A DNA stretch of 64,000 nt, from positions 27,062,330-27,126,329 of the forward strand of contig CM067566.1 in the NCBI GenBank assembly GCA_034336665.1, given 5' to 3'. The notes beneath the pieces were generated by a model. That model was not told the origin of the DNA and did no database searches. It saw only the letters and a program-made list of their open reading frames with translations. The stretch is from Luscinia megarhynchos. Its lineage: Eukaryota > Chordata > Aves > Passeriformes > Turdidae. Of the stretch, positions 38,265 through 52,700 are shown piece after piece; the stretch's first letter is position 1, and every line of letters begins with the position of its first letter. Position numbers and translations under genes: made by a program.

Positions 38265-40578
38265 GTGAGGCGGCGTCATACAAGCCCTCGGGAGGCCCCG
38301 CTGCTCTAGGTAGCTCTTCTGAGTTTTTCTGTTGAATTACTGATGTTCTGGCCGGTTGCCGGGGATGCTGTGGTTGGGCTGCGCCCGTGTGTTACGTTCT
38401 GAGCCGATAGGATGCGTCTTTTCCTGTTCGCAGTGTTATAAATGAGAAACAAAAGTCTCGGTACTCAGCAAAATTTAGCACTCCATGCTCCGCCGAACTT
38501 TGGCTTGCTGCTCCGTTCTATAGCATGGTTTCCTTGTAGTCATCAATAATTGTTATTTTTTTTTTGTTGTCATAATTTTGCCAGATAAGCAGTGGTGGTC
38601 CGTGGGATCGCTGGAGGACGTGAGTCTCTAGACAATTTGTCAAGTCCCATAGATAACCATCTGGTCTCGATAGATAAGGAATGGCAGAAGGCAGGAAGTG
38701 TGGTCTTAGGGATAGGCTGCAATTGATTACACAAAGGCAGGAAACCTGATTTTTGCAGAATCTGTTGGGCTGTGTGAAAGCCTTGTTTTGCAAGCTGTCA
38801 GTAGATACAACTTATTTAGAAACATAATACTCCTAACAGGAGGATTTAAAACAAAATGATTTAATCATATATTTTCCATTCTTTAGTGTCATGCTTCATT
38901 TCAGACCTAAGTATTCTGGTTTATACAAACCCCAGTACTTTTATAATTAGCACGAAGCTTTTATCAATTATCACAGCAGCCTAAGAGAGGCCAAGCAGTG
39001 CTGAGCAGCTTTTCCACATTGCTGTGCCCCCTCTGGTGTGTATTTCCTGGACAGGCCATGTCTGTGATGGGATGTGATGTGATGTCTCTGACAGATTTCA
39101 TGGAGCCTTTGTCTGGAACGTTACAGGGAAAACACAGCAATGTCCAAAGGGATTTATCAGAGTCTAGTGGGGTCTCTGCTTTCTTGAAGCTTTTTTTTCT
39201 GAGGAAGGAGATTTTTTTCCAGTTCCTTAGGCTCAGTTCTGTGTTCCTTTCAGACAGCAGGATTCAAATGTGAAAAGCTTAAATTTTGTGTTTTATCCTA
39301 GCACACTGTGAAGGTTTTGGTGGCTGTGACTAAAAGGGCTGAGTTTGTAACTCAGAAGTTGAACTTTATGTGAGAGCTGATCTTGGAACAATCATGTTAT
39401 CTTTATCATGTGATGCTTTATGGTGTATTCTGCCTAACGTGGGCAGCTTGTGTTAGCACTGAAATGCGAGAGTTAGCAATGTGTAGTAGTTTGGTTGTGA
39501 CTTAGATCAGAAACCAAAATCCTAAATGAGGAAGGAAAGAGGCATCTGAATCTGAAGTGCAGCAGCTTTTTGGTATTTTGTGTGTTCATCTTATGCATTT
39601 GTTGAAGAGTAACAGGTATGGTAGCCTGGTACAATTGGGGAAACAAAAGGTGGGCCCAGGATTTGATGAAGAGAAGGACAATTATTTGCAGCTATGGAGT
39701 GGTACATTGCTGTAGGGTGTCATGTAAACAGCGTGCCCTGAGCTCTGTGCACTTGACACTGCTGTTTCCTCTTCGGCATGGTGGCCCTTGTTTTCACAAA
39801 GCTCTTGAGTTACTAATCTTCAAAATTGCTGTAGTGCCCAAGATTTTGTCTTGTGTGAGTTTATCAGAGAAAGCAGCTTAGCCATCTTCATGAGAACAAG
39901 CCAGCCTGAAATTTAACTCCATATGTTTTCTCAGTGTCAAGCAGTGTAGCATGTCATGTGTACTAATCATGCTTTTAAAGCACTGTAGAATTTTAAGGCA
40001 CAGATAATATTGAAACCTCTGTATTTAAATAAAACCCCTGGAATGTGATGTCTAATGCGTTTCTATGTTCAATCTAGATAAAATCTCTATGTAGTGTGAG
40101 GAGCTGTTCTGAATCAAGTGAATATTGCTAATTCCTTAATTTTCTGGGCTTGAGAGGTTTCTGGTTTTGTTTGTTGTTTTTTGTGCTTTCTCATGTGATT
40201 CGAATTCTACAAGCTTGAGCATTGGATGGTCTTTTTTTCTTGATTCCAGTTTCAACTTTTTTATGTTAATGCCTTGTATTTCCCTCTACTACAAAGGAGC
40301 TCTTTGTACTTCATTAAATTATGTTGAAGGATCATCCAGATGTTAATAAATAACAGTTTTCTAATTTAAATAAGTGAGCAAGCTTTTACTTTTATTTTTT
40401 TCCTAAAGTGGTCTGGTCTTCTACCCAAGTCAAGCCTTTCTAGATTACAAGTCATTAAGTTACCTGTAAAATTGAATTTTAAAATCCTGTAATTACTGTA
40501 AGTACACAACTGGTTCTTTTTTTGTGTGTGTTCTGGTAAATGTGCTGAAGTTTATTTTTACCTCCTAAAATATTTCAG
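38265..40578 (+). other. EXOC1 intron 1
   Basis: About 2.3 kb between the CpG island and the first coding exon. No other exon or repeat family was recognised. Confidence 0.65.
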
Positions 40579-40588
40579 CTGAGAGAAA

Positions 40589-40712
40589 ATGACTGCAATC
40601 AAGCATGCTTTGCAGAGGGATATTTTCACTCCCAATGATGAACGTTTATTGAGCATTGTGAACGTGTGCAAAGCAGGCAAAAAGAAGAGGAACTGCTTTT
40701 TGTGTGCCACAG
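40589..40712 (+). CDS. EXOC1: EXOC1 coding exon 1 (residues 1-41, codon 42 split)
   Basis: The acceptor TTTCAG ends at 40578, ten bases before the ATG; the donor is GTACAT. It encodes the start of the PH-like module with the basic cluster at residues 28-34. Phase 1 out, as in EXOC1L exon 1. Confidence 0.95.
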
Positions 40713-43700
40713 GTACATTGGAATATCACACTGTATTTCTTGTCTTCACCTTTGTTTTTTACTTGGTTGCATTTATTTTAGCTTTATTTACAATCTTCAT
40801 TCTTGACTTGTATAAAACAGGTGCTTTCCATTCCTAATGGAGAAGATTAGTTATAGCTTGTACTTTCATTATTGCTTCTGCTAAAAAAAGAAACAAAGCC
40901 CACTACTTTTATTCACAGATGTCATTGTAATTTGAAAGGAAAGAATAAAAAATTATTCTTTTGGGACTGGTGGGCTTTTGAAGCAGGCTTTAGGTAGTGC
41001 TTAAAGCAGGGTTTAGTAATCATCTAAGCTGATAAGCCTAAATAAAATGCTTTAAAGAATATTGGTTAGAGTCCAAGGAAAAGCAGAGCAACTGAATTGA
41101 GTTCTAATGTTCCTTTAAGTGTATGTTTATTACATTATATCTGTTAAAAGTTAGATGCTTTGGGTTGATCTGTCAATAAATTAGCGTGCTAGAATATTTT
41201 TTTAACTGAAAAATGTCTGAAAATGTTTTTAGTCTGACTGTACTCTCCAGTTATGTCAGTTGCATGGTCATGGTCCAAGATCTGCTGTATCAAAGAAATA
41301 GCTGTAAATTGGGGTCATTACCTCACATTGAGGTATGTGCCTGTTTGGTTGAGACTTAAGCTGAGCTGTGGTTATTGTGGATGAAAATATTTCAAAGGGT
41401 CTCTTTTAATCAAATAAATAATACAAAATCTCCCCCACAGATAAATTGTTTGAGAAGTTGAAGTACAGCAGAGACAGATGTGAAAGTAGTATGTGTGTTT
41501 TGAAATTACTCTCTTGCTTCATTTAATAGTGACAACGGAACGACCAGTCCAAGTAAACGTGGTAAAAGTGAAAAAATCTGACAAGGGAGATTTTTACAAA
41601 AGGCAAACTGCATGGGCACTTCGAGACCTTGCTATTGTTGATGCCAAAGATGCTGTTAAAGTATGTGTCACTTTTTTGTTTGATCCTCAGTTCACAACAT
41701 CCTCCTTATTCCAAGTTAGACTTAACTTCCTTGGTACTGGCTGCTTTAAAAATTAGATTGATAACAGGTTAATTAAGATTATGCGTTCCTGTTATGCCTG
41801 TGCCTCTGTTTTCTTTCAGCCTTTTCAAGAACATAACCCTTGTAAATTGAGTAAAAGTGGTTTAGATATGCTTGATTAGCAATAGTCTCAGTGTTTGCTC
41901 TATTAGTTGTAGTGATCTCTCAGTGACTGTGGAGACCATCTGCTAAGGACCAGCAGTACTTTGTTGTTTTAAGTCTTGTATAAATTTTTTCACCCAAGCT
42001 TAATTTCCAGTAAGAAAATTTAAGATTGTTCTACTACTGACAGTCATAAATTTGTCAAAATGTCCAAAATTTTCCACTACATGTAATGGTTTTTTGCTGG
42101 GACACTTAAAATGTTCTTAATGAGCAGCATATAAGCTTGAGGGTGAGCCGGGAGCATACAGTCCTGATATAGTGGACTTTTCCACAGAACAACAGGAGCA
42201 ACCTATTTTTGATCACTTAAATTCATTTGTTGTCATAAACTTTGTTGAAAATCTTACACATCTCTCTATTGTGTTATTTTTGTCTTACCGGCCTTGACAA
42301 AATACTGCTATCATAGCATGGATTCTAATTTTTCACTATCACCTTTATTAAGGTGCATGAGGGCCCTAAAGTTGCTGTATGAGCTTAAGGTTGGCATCTG
42401 TGCAATTTAATTTTTATACTGTCATCTCAATAATTAAATGTGTGGACAGTCTCTGCTTCTTGGATATTGATTTGACTTTGGAGCCTATAACATATTTCAT
42501 CTTTTGCAGGAGAGTCCTGAATTTGATTTGCATTTTGACAAAGTGTACAAATGGGTTGCAAGCAGCACAGTGGAAAAGAACACCTTCATTTCGTGTATCT
42601 GGAAACTTAATCAGAGATACCTTAGAAAGAAAATTGACTTTATTAATGTTAGTTCACAGCTGTTGGAAGGTAAATTTCTACAACTGTATTTGAAGTATAA
42701 AGTTTAGTAATTACTGATGTAAACCAGATATGCTAAAAAAATACTCACAATCCTGATGGGTTTTCTTATTCTTACTTCTTTTCAACTTTATATTTTCTAA
42801 GTCTTCAGATAAGCAAGATGACTATATAACAGATATTCTAGTAGAAAACTGACAACCAAGACAAAATACTTCATTAACAAAGTGCTAAATATTCATAAAT
42901 ATACTGTATTTCTAAGACATTCTGTTAATTGAACAAAATAAAATCTACCTCCAAGAATTGGTAAATGTGTAACAAATCTGCTTTTTTTCTCATTTACATT
43001 TCTCCTGAATTAGAAAAATGCTTTAAAAAGCGAGCATCTGTAGCATTCTAGAAGGTAATGGGGTTTTATATGAGATTTCTAGTTCATTGACTGTGAGGCA
43101 TGTGCTAAATTCTGCTGGATTCTGTTACAATTTATGTGACTGATTGGTTGCTAGGAAGGCTTTGTATCTTGATTGCTTATCCTGTAGTAAATATTTTTAC
43201 AGTCACATTATCTTTTAATAGTTAACATTTTATAGTAAAGCTTAGCAAGTAAAAGTATATTGCATGGAGTGTTTCAGAAGTGGTGAAACTACTGGTATTA
43301 AATAGTAGACTGGCATGTGCAGAAAAATTTGAATTAGGAATGTGAAACAGGAAGGATAACATGTCTGTATTTTGGTGTTGACCAGAATTTGTTTTAAACC
43401 AACATCTAACATTTCAAATTTGTGCAATAATAAAAACACTCAAACTTACTGTCACTTAAATGTACACACACTGTTCGTGCTTTGTCTAGCTAACATTCTC
43501 TGCTTCCTTTCCTCTGCTTTTCCATACCTTTTAATTCTTCAGAACTTCCTAAAGTTGCAGAAGGTGCGTAACACCTTTTCCTTTATTTTGCCTTTTAATC
43601 AATTTTCTTAAATAATATGCTTTTTGTTTGTTTTTTTAGTGCTTTGGTTAACTTACCAAGTTGCTGGAGATGAGAGAGATGTTTCAAATGTCTAAATACT

Positions 43701-46700
43701 TTCTGGCTGGACTGTGTTAATATTAATTTGTCAGCCTCTGAGTGGCTTGAAAAATTCATTCAGCACTGCTGTGAAAAATCACAGTTGATGAAACCATTGT
43801 TTATTTTATTTTCACCTAACTCAGAACTGATTTTCTTGCTGTGAAACTCATCTTGAGTATCAAGATAACTTTTATTTATTCAGTGGCATATATCTTAATC
43901 AACTTTAATGTGTTTCCCTTATACTCTGTCAATCAAAAGAGAGAATCTAACTTGTACTAATTTTCTACTAACAAATCGAGTGAAATACTATAATGTATTC
44001 TGATGCTGATTACCAGTATAAGAGTTGAATAAACTGAGACTCTGTTTATTCCTTGGAATAAAGGAAGGTGGATATTTGTATTTTACTTATGTTACATAAT
44101 TTGGAAAACTTTGTTGTTGGGAATCAGTTCTGGAAATTGTAATGAAGTGTGTGGAAGACTGAGACTTGAAAAAGGTGTTCATAAGCAGCAGGTGCTTTTT
44201 AGGAGAGTTGTTTAATGGATTAATATACTTACAGATAGTTAAACATAAGTACTCTTAAAATGCTTGTGACTTTCTGGACTTGATAACATATTTTATTTTC
44301 TTTCTCTGCCTAAGAATCTGTTCCAAGTGGAGAGAATCAAAGTGTAGCAGGAGGTGATGAAGAAGCTGTGGATGAATACCAGGAGTTAAATGCAAGAGAG
44401 GAACAGGATATTGAAATAATGATGGAAGGGTGTGAGTACGCTATTGCTAATGCTGAAGCCTTTGCAGAGAAGTTGTCAAGAGAGCTGCAAGTGCTAGATG
44501 GGGTAAGCATTCCTTCCAATGTACAGTGTGCCAGCATGTTGAACTGTTCTCTTTGATGCTGACCATGTAGCATTCTCTGAAAAGGTTGTTAACCTGACCT
44601 GTCACATACTTAAATGTAAATGTTTTTTAGACAAGCCAGCATTCCAGAGGTCACTTGGAAAACTTAGGAGAGGCAGGGGGTACAGACTTGAGGAAGCCAT
44701 CAACAACCTCCTCAAACTGTCAAGTTGTGTGTTTCTTGTATATTTTGTAAATTGCTGCTTTCATGGCAATGTCTGATCTTGCAACAGAAAATCTGACCTT
44801 ATCACCTATGCTCTTTTTTTTTGAAACTAAAAATGTTCTGCTATGGTAGGGATTACTGTTCAGCTTCTTGTTTTTCTGCAGACTAATACTTCAGCTCCAA
44901 GAGCTTGAGCAAAGTTTTGGCTTTATATCTTAACCTTTTTGAAACAAGGAAGTGTCATAGATTGAGGAATTTCTGTGTTCAGTAACACTATGGGTTATAT
45001 TATTTTATTTTGTTGATTTCATCAAGAGTTTTGGAAAGTATTTGACAGTAATAGGAGAAGGAGATATCAGAATGCTTTTGAGATATAAAAATGTCTTCTA
45101 AAATGTGACTTTATTTTCCATACAGGCAAATATTCAGTCCATTATGGCCTCAGAGAAACAGGTGAATATCTTGATGAAGTTGTTGGATGAAGCTCTAAAG
45201 GAAGTTGACCAAATTGAGTTAAAGCTGAGCAGTTATGAAGAAATGCTTCAGAGTGTAAAGGAGCAAATGGATCAAATTTCAGAAAGCAACCACCTAATTC
45301 ATCTCAGCAACACAAATAATGTTAAACTGCTGTCAGAGATAGAGTTCCTCGTGGTAAGCATTTTTGTTATGTTTACTGTGGTTGTTCATGTCAGGTATGA
45401 AATTCTTTAAGGTTGTTACCCTCTTTAGCATGAGATTCCTTTAAAACAATGACCTTATTTTTCTATTCATTTTTGCACTATTTTCATTAGTCAGAATGAT
45501 GAAATTGTATTTATCCTTCTTGGTTCACTGGTATAGAAAATTAATTTGCTTTCAGTTTATGGACAATACTATCCATTATTTTGTAGAATCACATGGATCT
45601 GGCTAAGGGCCATATAAAGGCCCTTCAGGAGGGAGATCTGACATCTTCTCGAGGCATTGAGGCCTGCACTAATGCAGCAGATGCCCTTCTGCAATGTATG
45701 AATGTAGCTCTTCGTCCAGGTAATGTTTTTGTTAGACTACTGTCTAACAGACCAAATTTATTGTGGTAGTGCCTTGCCAACTAGTCTCAGATTTTGTTCT
45801 GTTGATTGAAGGAATTGTGACCTCTAGTCCTCTTGGTTGCCTTATACGAAATATTAGTCTGTATTTTGTACACTCTGAAGTCCTTTTTGGTTGTAGGACA
45901 TGATATGCTTCATGCAGTGAAGCAGCAGCAGCAGCGGTTTAGTGACCTGCGCGAGCAGTTTGCACGGAGACTTGCCAGTCATTTGAACAGCGTGTTTGTT
46001 CAGCAGGTATGATTTCTTACTATGGAATATGAAATTTTTGGTGACAAATTTTTCTGGAGGAGAAAAACAATCTATCTAAAATTTGGACATATTCTGTGCT
46101 CTAGTCAGTAAGTGCTAGAAGGTCTTCAGGCAGAGATATTGCTGAACACACCAAACTATAACTGCCTGCAGAAGTCTCTTACATTTAAAAAAGCCCCCAA
46201 ACATCTCTTTTTAATGGGCTTGCTATCCGAATTCAATGCATTATGTGATATATCAGGACTTATTTTAATTGTAGAGCTTGATTATTGAGGAGAAAAAGCA
46301 TTGACCTTTTTTAAGGATGTTAGCTGAAAATATAGAAGATCTTGCTGTCTGAACCTCAAAGACCATAAAAACCCCCCCAAAACAAAACCAAACGTACAAA
46401 ATAAAACATCTGAACCTTGGTTTTGTTTCTTAACTTGAATTATGCATAAAACACTGTCCTGACTCTTGTTACCTAAAGTCTGGGTGGTTTTTTAAGCCTC
46501 AGCTTTTTAATTTGTGTTTTTTATCTTCAATTAGTTTACTCAGACCCTCCTTCAACTCTATAACAGGTCCTCCTATCATTCAGTTCCAGTGAGTACATTG
46601 AGTTTGATACAAGGTTTTCTAACTAATTTTTTTCCTGAGCTTGAATTATCTAACTAGCAGCTGCATTTTTGACTTTGCAAAAAGGAATTTGTCCTTACTG

Positions 46701-49700
46701 ATTACAGAACATCAGACTTACATCCCTTTTCACTTCTATTATTTTTGTCAGCCTTTAAGCTTTACCTGTTTATGAGCTAACATTCCTCTGATCTCATCCC
46801 CGAAAGATGATGTGAGACAGACTGACATGCATGGAGGAAAAATATTTTCAGGAAATAGTAATAAATGTACAACAGTAAAGGTACTGCAATTGTGTGAAAT
46901 TGCAGTATTTGTAAATAAAAATGTTAATTCCGGTTTTATATATATAAGCACAATACAAGTTTTACAGGTCTAAATTTTATGTATTAGACTGTGTGCAGAA
47001 AATGAAGTAGAGTAACATTGGAAAATTGTATAGAAAATTGCATTTAAAGCCTGGATTTTTATGGCAAAGACAACTGTTTCCTACATTTTTTTCACTTTGC
47101 AGAAGAATTCCAGCTCCACAGCATATTAATTTTTTTACCTTTAGCTTCTGTTCTTAAGCAGGTATTTTTCCACTGTCACTTTCCATGTTTTGAAAACCTG
47201 ACTATGAGTCCCAGCTCTTAAATGAGCAAGTAGGAGTATGTTATGTAAGTCCTGTGTAAATTTATCCATTAAATTTGAATATTGGACTTGTGTATGGAAG
47301 TGGCTGTGTAACAAAATGTCTTTCTGATGTTCTCTTCTGAGGATTTTTTTTTAAATTGTTAGAGATTATTATTACTGTGCAATATTATGGGTATTAGATG
47401 AAATTATTATTCTTAAGACACTTTCCAGTGCTGTTGAGAATGCTAGTACCAATTGGCAGTTTGCTTTTTTAAAATTCTGATCTTAGTAGTGGCCTCACAT
47501 TGTTTTTCATATACAAACTTGCCCTCTGAAAAGTTTTGGTTTGTTCTTAGCTGTGAGGTATTAATCGACAGAAAAAAATTATGAGTTTGCTGTTAAGTTC
47601 AAGCAGGAAGAGTTCATTAACTGCAGGACATGAGACTCTGCAAAGCTTCTTCTTTGTTGTAAAAAAGAAAAAAAAGAGTTTGCCCTTCATTTTGAGATAC
47701 CTCTAGCACATGAATCTGTATCACAGATTTTTGTGTAATCTTACTAAAATGAGCTTGTTTCATTAGTTTGAGGAATATAGCAATTTATTAATCTCATGTT
47801 CTTGGAAACCTCAACTCCAATGCTTTGTTACCTTTAACATCTAATGAGTTGCATTTTTTGTTTAGAATATTTTTTTTAAAAGTAATTTAAAGCACTTAGG
47901 AAAAAAATAAGATAAAGAATTCTGAATTAAAAAGATAAATGAAAACATGATGATGTCTAGGCAGCTGTTAATATAACAAGACATTCTGATTTTTAAGTCA
48001 TTAGATGGAAAAACATAGTTATATTGACATTTGAGCCTAAATATATTTCCTTGGAAGTATGAAATTGCTCTTTATTTTTTGAAAAGCAAAGTAACTCAAT
48101 GCTTGATTCAAACTACTGTTTTAAGATACTAAGGTGCTTCACCTCCTTTACATTAAAAGGAGAATAAATACTAAAAATTTTAAACAGAAATGCGACTTCA
48201 GATTACAATTTGCTGCAGTGTTAAAGACTGTTTACTAACAGTTAATGTAGTTGTCTTTGTGTGATACTAATAATGAATTAACCTATTACTTCAAAGATTT
48301 TTTAACCACCAGGTTCAGCAGTCAATTTAAAGGCAACTCTGAGCTTTCTGCCTTTGAAATATGAAGTAGGTTGAAGCTTTAAAACTATGAATAGTTGAAT
48401 AACAAACTTGGGATGTCATTTGGTAATGGTATAAATTTATGGGTAATGAGAGAAAGTCCCTTAATGAGATGGGAAAGGTATCTCTAGAAGCTCTGTAATG
48501 TTTTAGAGCAGTCTTGGACAGGGCGTAATTTACTGTAACCAGAATGATTAGTTCTGTGGAAAAGTTGGCCTGGAGAGAGTAATTTACCTTGTCTGGGAAT
48601 TTGTCATCTAGCTTTATAAGGAATGCAACTACTAACCAGAATAGTTGTGTGTAATAAAGAGACACCAATAAAATAGTTACATGGAAGAAGAATTAAAAAC
48701 TTGGATAGCTGAATATTTCCTAGCAGTAATATGAATGAGCATTTGGACTGATGCAGTTGATGAAAGCTGTGAAAGCCACCAGGTAAATTATGTTAAGCTA
48801 CTATGAACTTGAACATTAAAAATGCATGGTGCAGGTATATAAAAATGAGGGGTTAGAGGGAGTTTCTCTAATCTCTTTTTGCCAGAGGTATATCAAAGAT
48901 TTGTTGAAAAGATTTGCTATATGTATGCCCAGAAGTTTGCCCACAGTATCGAGTATGACCTCAGTAATCACAACAGCAGCTGTGTTGCTAATGTTGGCTG
49001 GATTCCAATTCCAAATTATATGTTCCAATAATTGCACTATGTTAGTTTTTGTTGAAGTCAGGCTACAGGATTGCTTTTATAAGTGAAATTCATAGTGTTA
49101 TCCTTCCCATCCTCTGTGGGCATCAATTAACAAAGTTGGCCAGGACTTGTTTCTTTGAGTCTATTTGTATGTCAGTTTATGTAGTTAAAAGAGCAAGGCT
49201 CAGAGTAAGTTCACACCCATGTTGGATACAAAAAAAGTAATGAAACCAGTTACCAAAGAACTTGTGGATGCCCCATCACTGGAATTGTTCAAGTCCAGTT
49301 GTTCAAGGATAGGGCTTTGGGCAGCCTGGTCCAGTGAAGGTGTCCCTGCCCATCGCAGGGTCTGTAAGATCCCTTCCAACTCAGACCATTCTATGATTGT
49401 TATATCGTAATTCAGCTTTATCCAGAAGCTGGCAGTGTTTGTGTTGCCTTACTTAGTAAAAGTTAGTATTTTACAAATTAAATCTTAGATCTTTTTTTTT
49501 AAACAAGTCTGTGAATGTATTGTGGAAGAGCTTTCTCCAATGAAAGGCTTGAATTGATTAGTATCCAGTACAAGAGGAAAAGGGTAAGACAAAGTTGCTT
49601 TAGTTTTGATCCAAACTGGCTTCTGTTCCATCTTAGAAACAGGGAAAGGCAGTTTTTCAATGTTATAGCTTATTCTGCTGACTTGTCGTGTCCAAGATGG

Positions 49701-52700
49701 AACTGTCAGGAATGCTTCCTCTCTCAGGGATGGGCATTGACATTGACTGACCTGCACAAACCACCTGCATAAGTTCTGTTGCTGTATTTACTGCAAGCCC
49801 AGTAAAAAAGGATTTTACAGAAAATGTTAAAGCCATGTGGAAATGAAGTCTCATCCTCCATTCTTTTAACCCAGGGATAGTGATTGTGTGTTCTGCTGTG
49901 TGGCTGCACAGAGGTGTTACCTTGCTTGCTCTTCCTGAATTGCTCAGGAAGCTTGTTCAAACAAGTGAAAGCTTAAAAAGCTAAATCATATTGTTCTAGT
50001 AATATGATGGGATCTTTGTGTAAAGGAGGAACATGAAATTAGAAGCTTGTGTTAAATGGATTGGTTTATGCTGCACGTTGTAAACTGTTTAGTAAACGTT
50101 CACTGACAATGTGTTGTGTGTGTCTTTGTGGAGGGAGAGGGAAGGTGTGTGGTGTGTGCACTGATGTTTAAGATTTGATCAAGGAAGACTTGGCCAAAGT
50201 GGATTAGTATATTGATTTGGAGCAGACTTTCAGAGGAGAGGTGTAAAGCTCATCATTAACACCGAGGCCACCCATTAACTGGGGACTTGAAAATTGTATA
50301 TGGGAAAAATATCTTCAAACAGAAGCAGGTATTTTTTTTAAGAGGAATAATGTGATAATCCCTTAAAATTTTTAAGGAACAATTGAATATTTGTCATTAA
50401 ATTTTCATTCAGGTGTACATTGCATTCTTTACAAAAAGTGCCAAAGTGACTCACCCTGAAAGCAAAGAGCCTTAAAATGAACATGATGCACCACCTGCCA
50501 TGGCTGTAATAAGTCAGTGTCTGGATTATGTTAGGTGTCAATTTTTCAGTCTGCATCTCTAGACCTTGCATCTATGCAAGGTATTTTGATGCCTTTCTGT
50601 TTGTCTGAATAAGATGCTGTCTCCATATTAAATTTTTCAGGAAGCTTCTGGTACATCTGTGTAGTGCTTCCAGACTTACTTTAATACTTTTTTCTTATCA
50701 AGGGTCATGATCAGAGTTCCACTCTTGCCCAGCACTCCGCTGAATTGACATTACCCAATCATCATCCATTTCACAGAGATTTACTTCGATATGCTAAATT
50801 GATGGAGTGGCTCAAGAACACAGATTATGGAAAATATGAAGGGCTAACAAAGGTATGTGAAGTGATGAAACGATGCTAGAGAATATACATAATAGACTAG
50901 GCTTGAGAGTCAAAAGAATTGCCTGTGGATATGTACATGTCATTTTAATATTGGTATATATCAAGTATAACTCACTGCTCCTCTTTTTTATTCCTTTTTA
51001 GAATAGAAAACTTCATTTTATAGTATTTGTGGTCTCCTGCTCTGTTGGTTTTTTCCCTCAAGCATTCTGTGCTGAAGTATCATATTTATCTTAATATTTA
51101 TGTAAAAAAAGTTTGCCTTTATACAGCCTAGTAAGAAAAATAATTAAGCTAATTTCAAATCGATGTGCTTATTGCCTGTTTAATATCTCTATTTCAACAG
51201 ACCTTAATTTCACTGTCAAAAATTTCAGAGGTCTCTTGTACAAATTAAATAGAAACGTTTTCCCCTTGTATGTATGTAACTTTTAACTACCTTGTTTAAA
51301 ACTAACATGGAGTAAAAAAATTACTACAGAAGTATACAAAATGTTCAGGTAGAAGTCAAGGACAAGTTAGTTCTTATGAAACAAGTATTTTTTAAATTAA
51401 AGTACTGTCGTTCTTAAATGGAAGATTTAAATTAGACTTTGAAAATAGCTTTGGAATAGTTATTCCTTTGCCATCAGTGTAAAGCAGATAGTGAATGGTT
51501 GGCATCTTCGTGATCTTCTAATAAAAAAATGTGAGAATTACATATTTACACGTGGTTTTGGGGGCACAGTAAGAGTCTGATAGAAGAAGGAGAATGGTGC
51601 TAAATTCTCTCCTTCTACCCTTGAATTGAGCTCTGTGATACTCTACCACTAGTAATCCTATCTGTATCTACTGTGTTGCATGTTTTTCCTTATGAAGGAA
51701 AAGTAGAAGTTTCTGATTAATCCTCAGTGAACTCACTATAAAAATGAATATAAGCTGTTTAAATATCATTTATATATTTTTGTGCATGCTGCATAAATAT
51801 ATATACTTATGTAGTCCAAACCAGTTTATTGTTTAGTAGGATTTGAAAATGCTGAGAGTTCTAAGAGTTATTTACCTATAATAGAAGAAAATCGGTATGA
51901 ATACCTGTTAACTAAATGCCCATTTTTCTTTTAAGAATTATATGGATTATTTATCACGACTTTATGAAAGGGAAATAAAAGATTTCTTTGAAGTTGCCAA
52001 GATCAAGATGACAGGCACAACCAGAGAAGGAAAAAAGTTTGGTAAGCTTCTAGAAGGCACATATCTTATGTTGAATCTTATTATTTGCATATAAAACACT
52101 CACTATGACACCTAGGGCTAATTCTGTAATGGTGTAAAATTCTTTACTTTTGGCAAGATGGAAGAAGTTTGATGGAAAATGTGATTGGTAAAACTTCTGA
52201 CTTCTACAAGGCTAAAGTAGCACAACTGAAATCTTGTGAAATTGGTCAAAATAAAAATATAAAATACAGTATCTATCTGTTCTCAAATCTACATTCACTT
52301 TTTATTACTTGAATTATCCCACTTTATTGCCTGAACAAATTTGAAAAATCAACTCCTGTAATTAAAGGGAGTTTCAGCAGCATTGTTTTCCTTCTGCTGT
52401 TATTTCTGCTTTTAATAAATCTTGGGTGGATTTTTAAGAAGCTTGTTTTAATGCTAATTCTACCTAGTAAAATTTACATATTTTAATGTGTTTTTGCAGT
52501 GGGATTTACCTGTGTAGCCTGAGATTAGAAATCATAATTGTTAATGTGTAGGTATTTAAGGGAGTATTCCTGCTTGGATTAGTCTAACATGAATATGGAA
52601 GTAAAGCTTAAAAAAAATAACCTGAATACTTAAAAAGCAACAGTGGTATAGGTGTATTTATGTATTGTCAGTTCTCTGTTTTGAGGTGCAGTGTTTCAAA

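Larger units (their letters stand above)
37950..38290 (+). promoter_or_regulatory. EXOC1: CpG island and promoter of EXOC1
   Basis: GC- and CpG-dense block with a CCGGAAG ETS/GABP-type site at 38048-38054, GC boxes, and no TATA box, as expected for a housekeeping gene. It contains the likely transcription start and first exon. Confidence 0.8.

Noticed and set aside
37690..38268. Plus-strand open frame of 192 codons over the EXOC1 promoter, with minus-strand repeats of the NGRERPGMAG type
   Set aside because: It begins in the CR1 tail and runs through the CpG island and decamer array; the periodic protein is a by-product of the DNA repeat.
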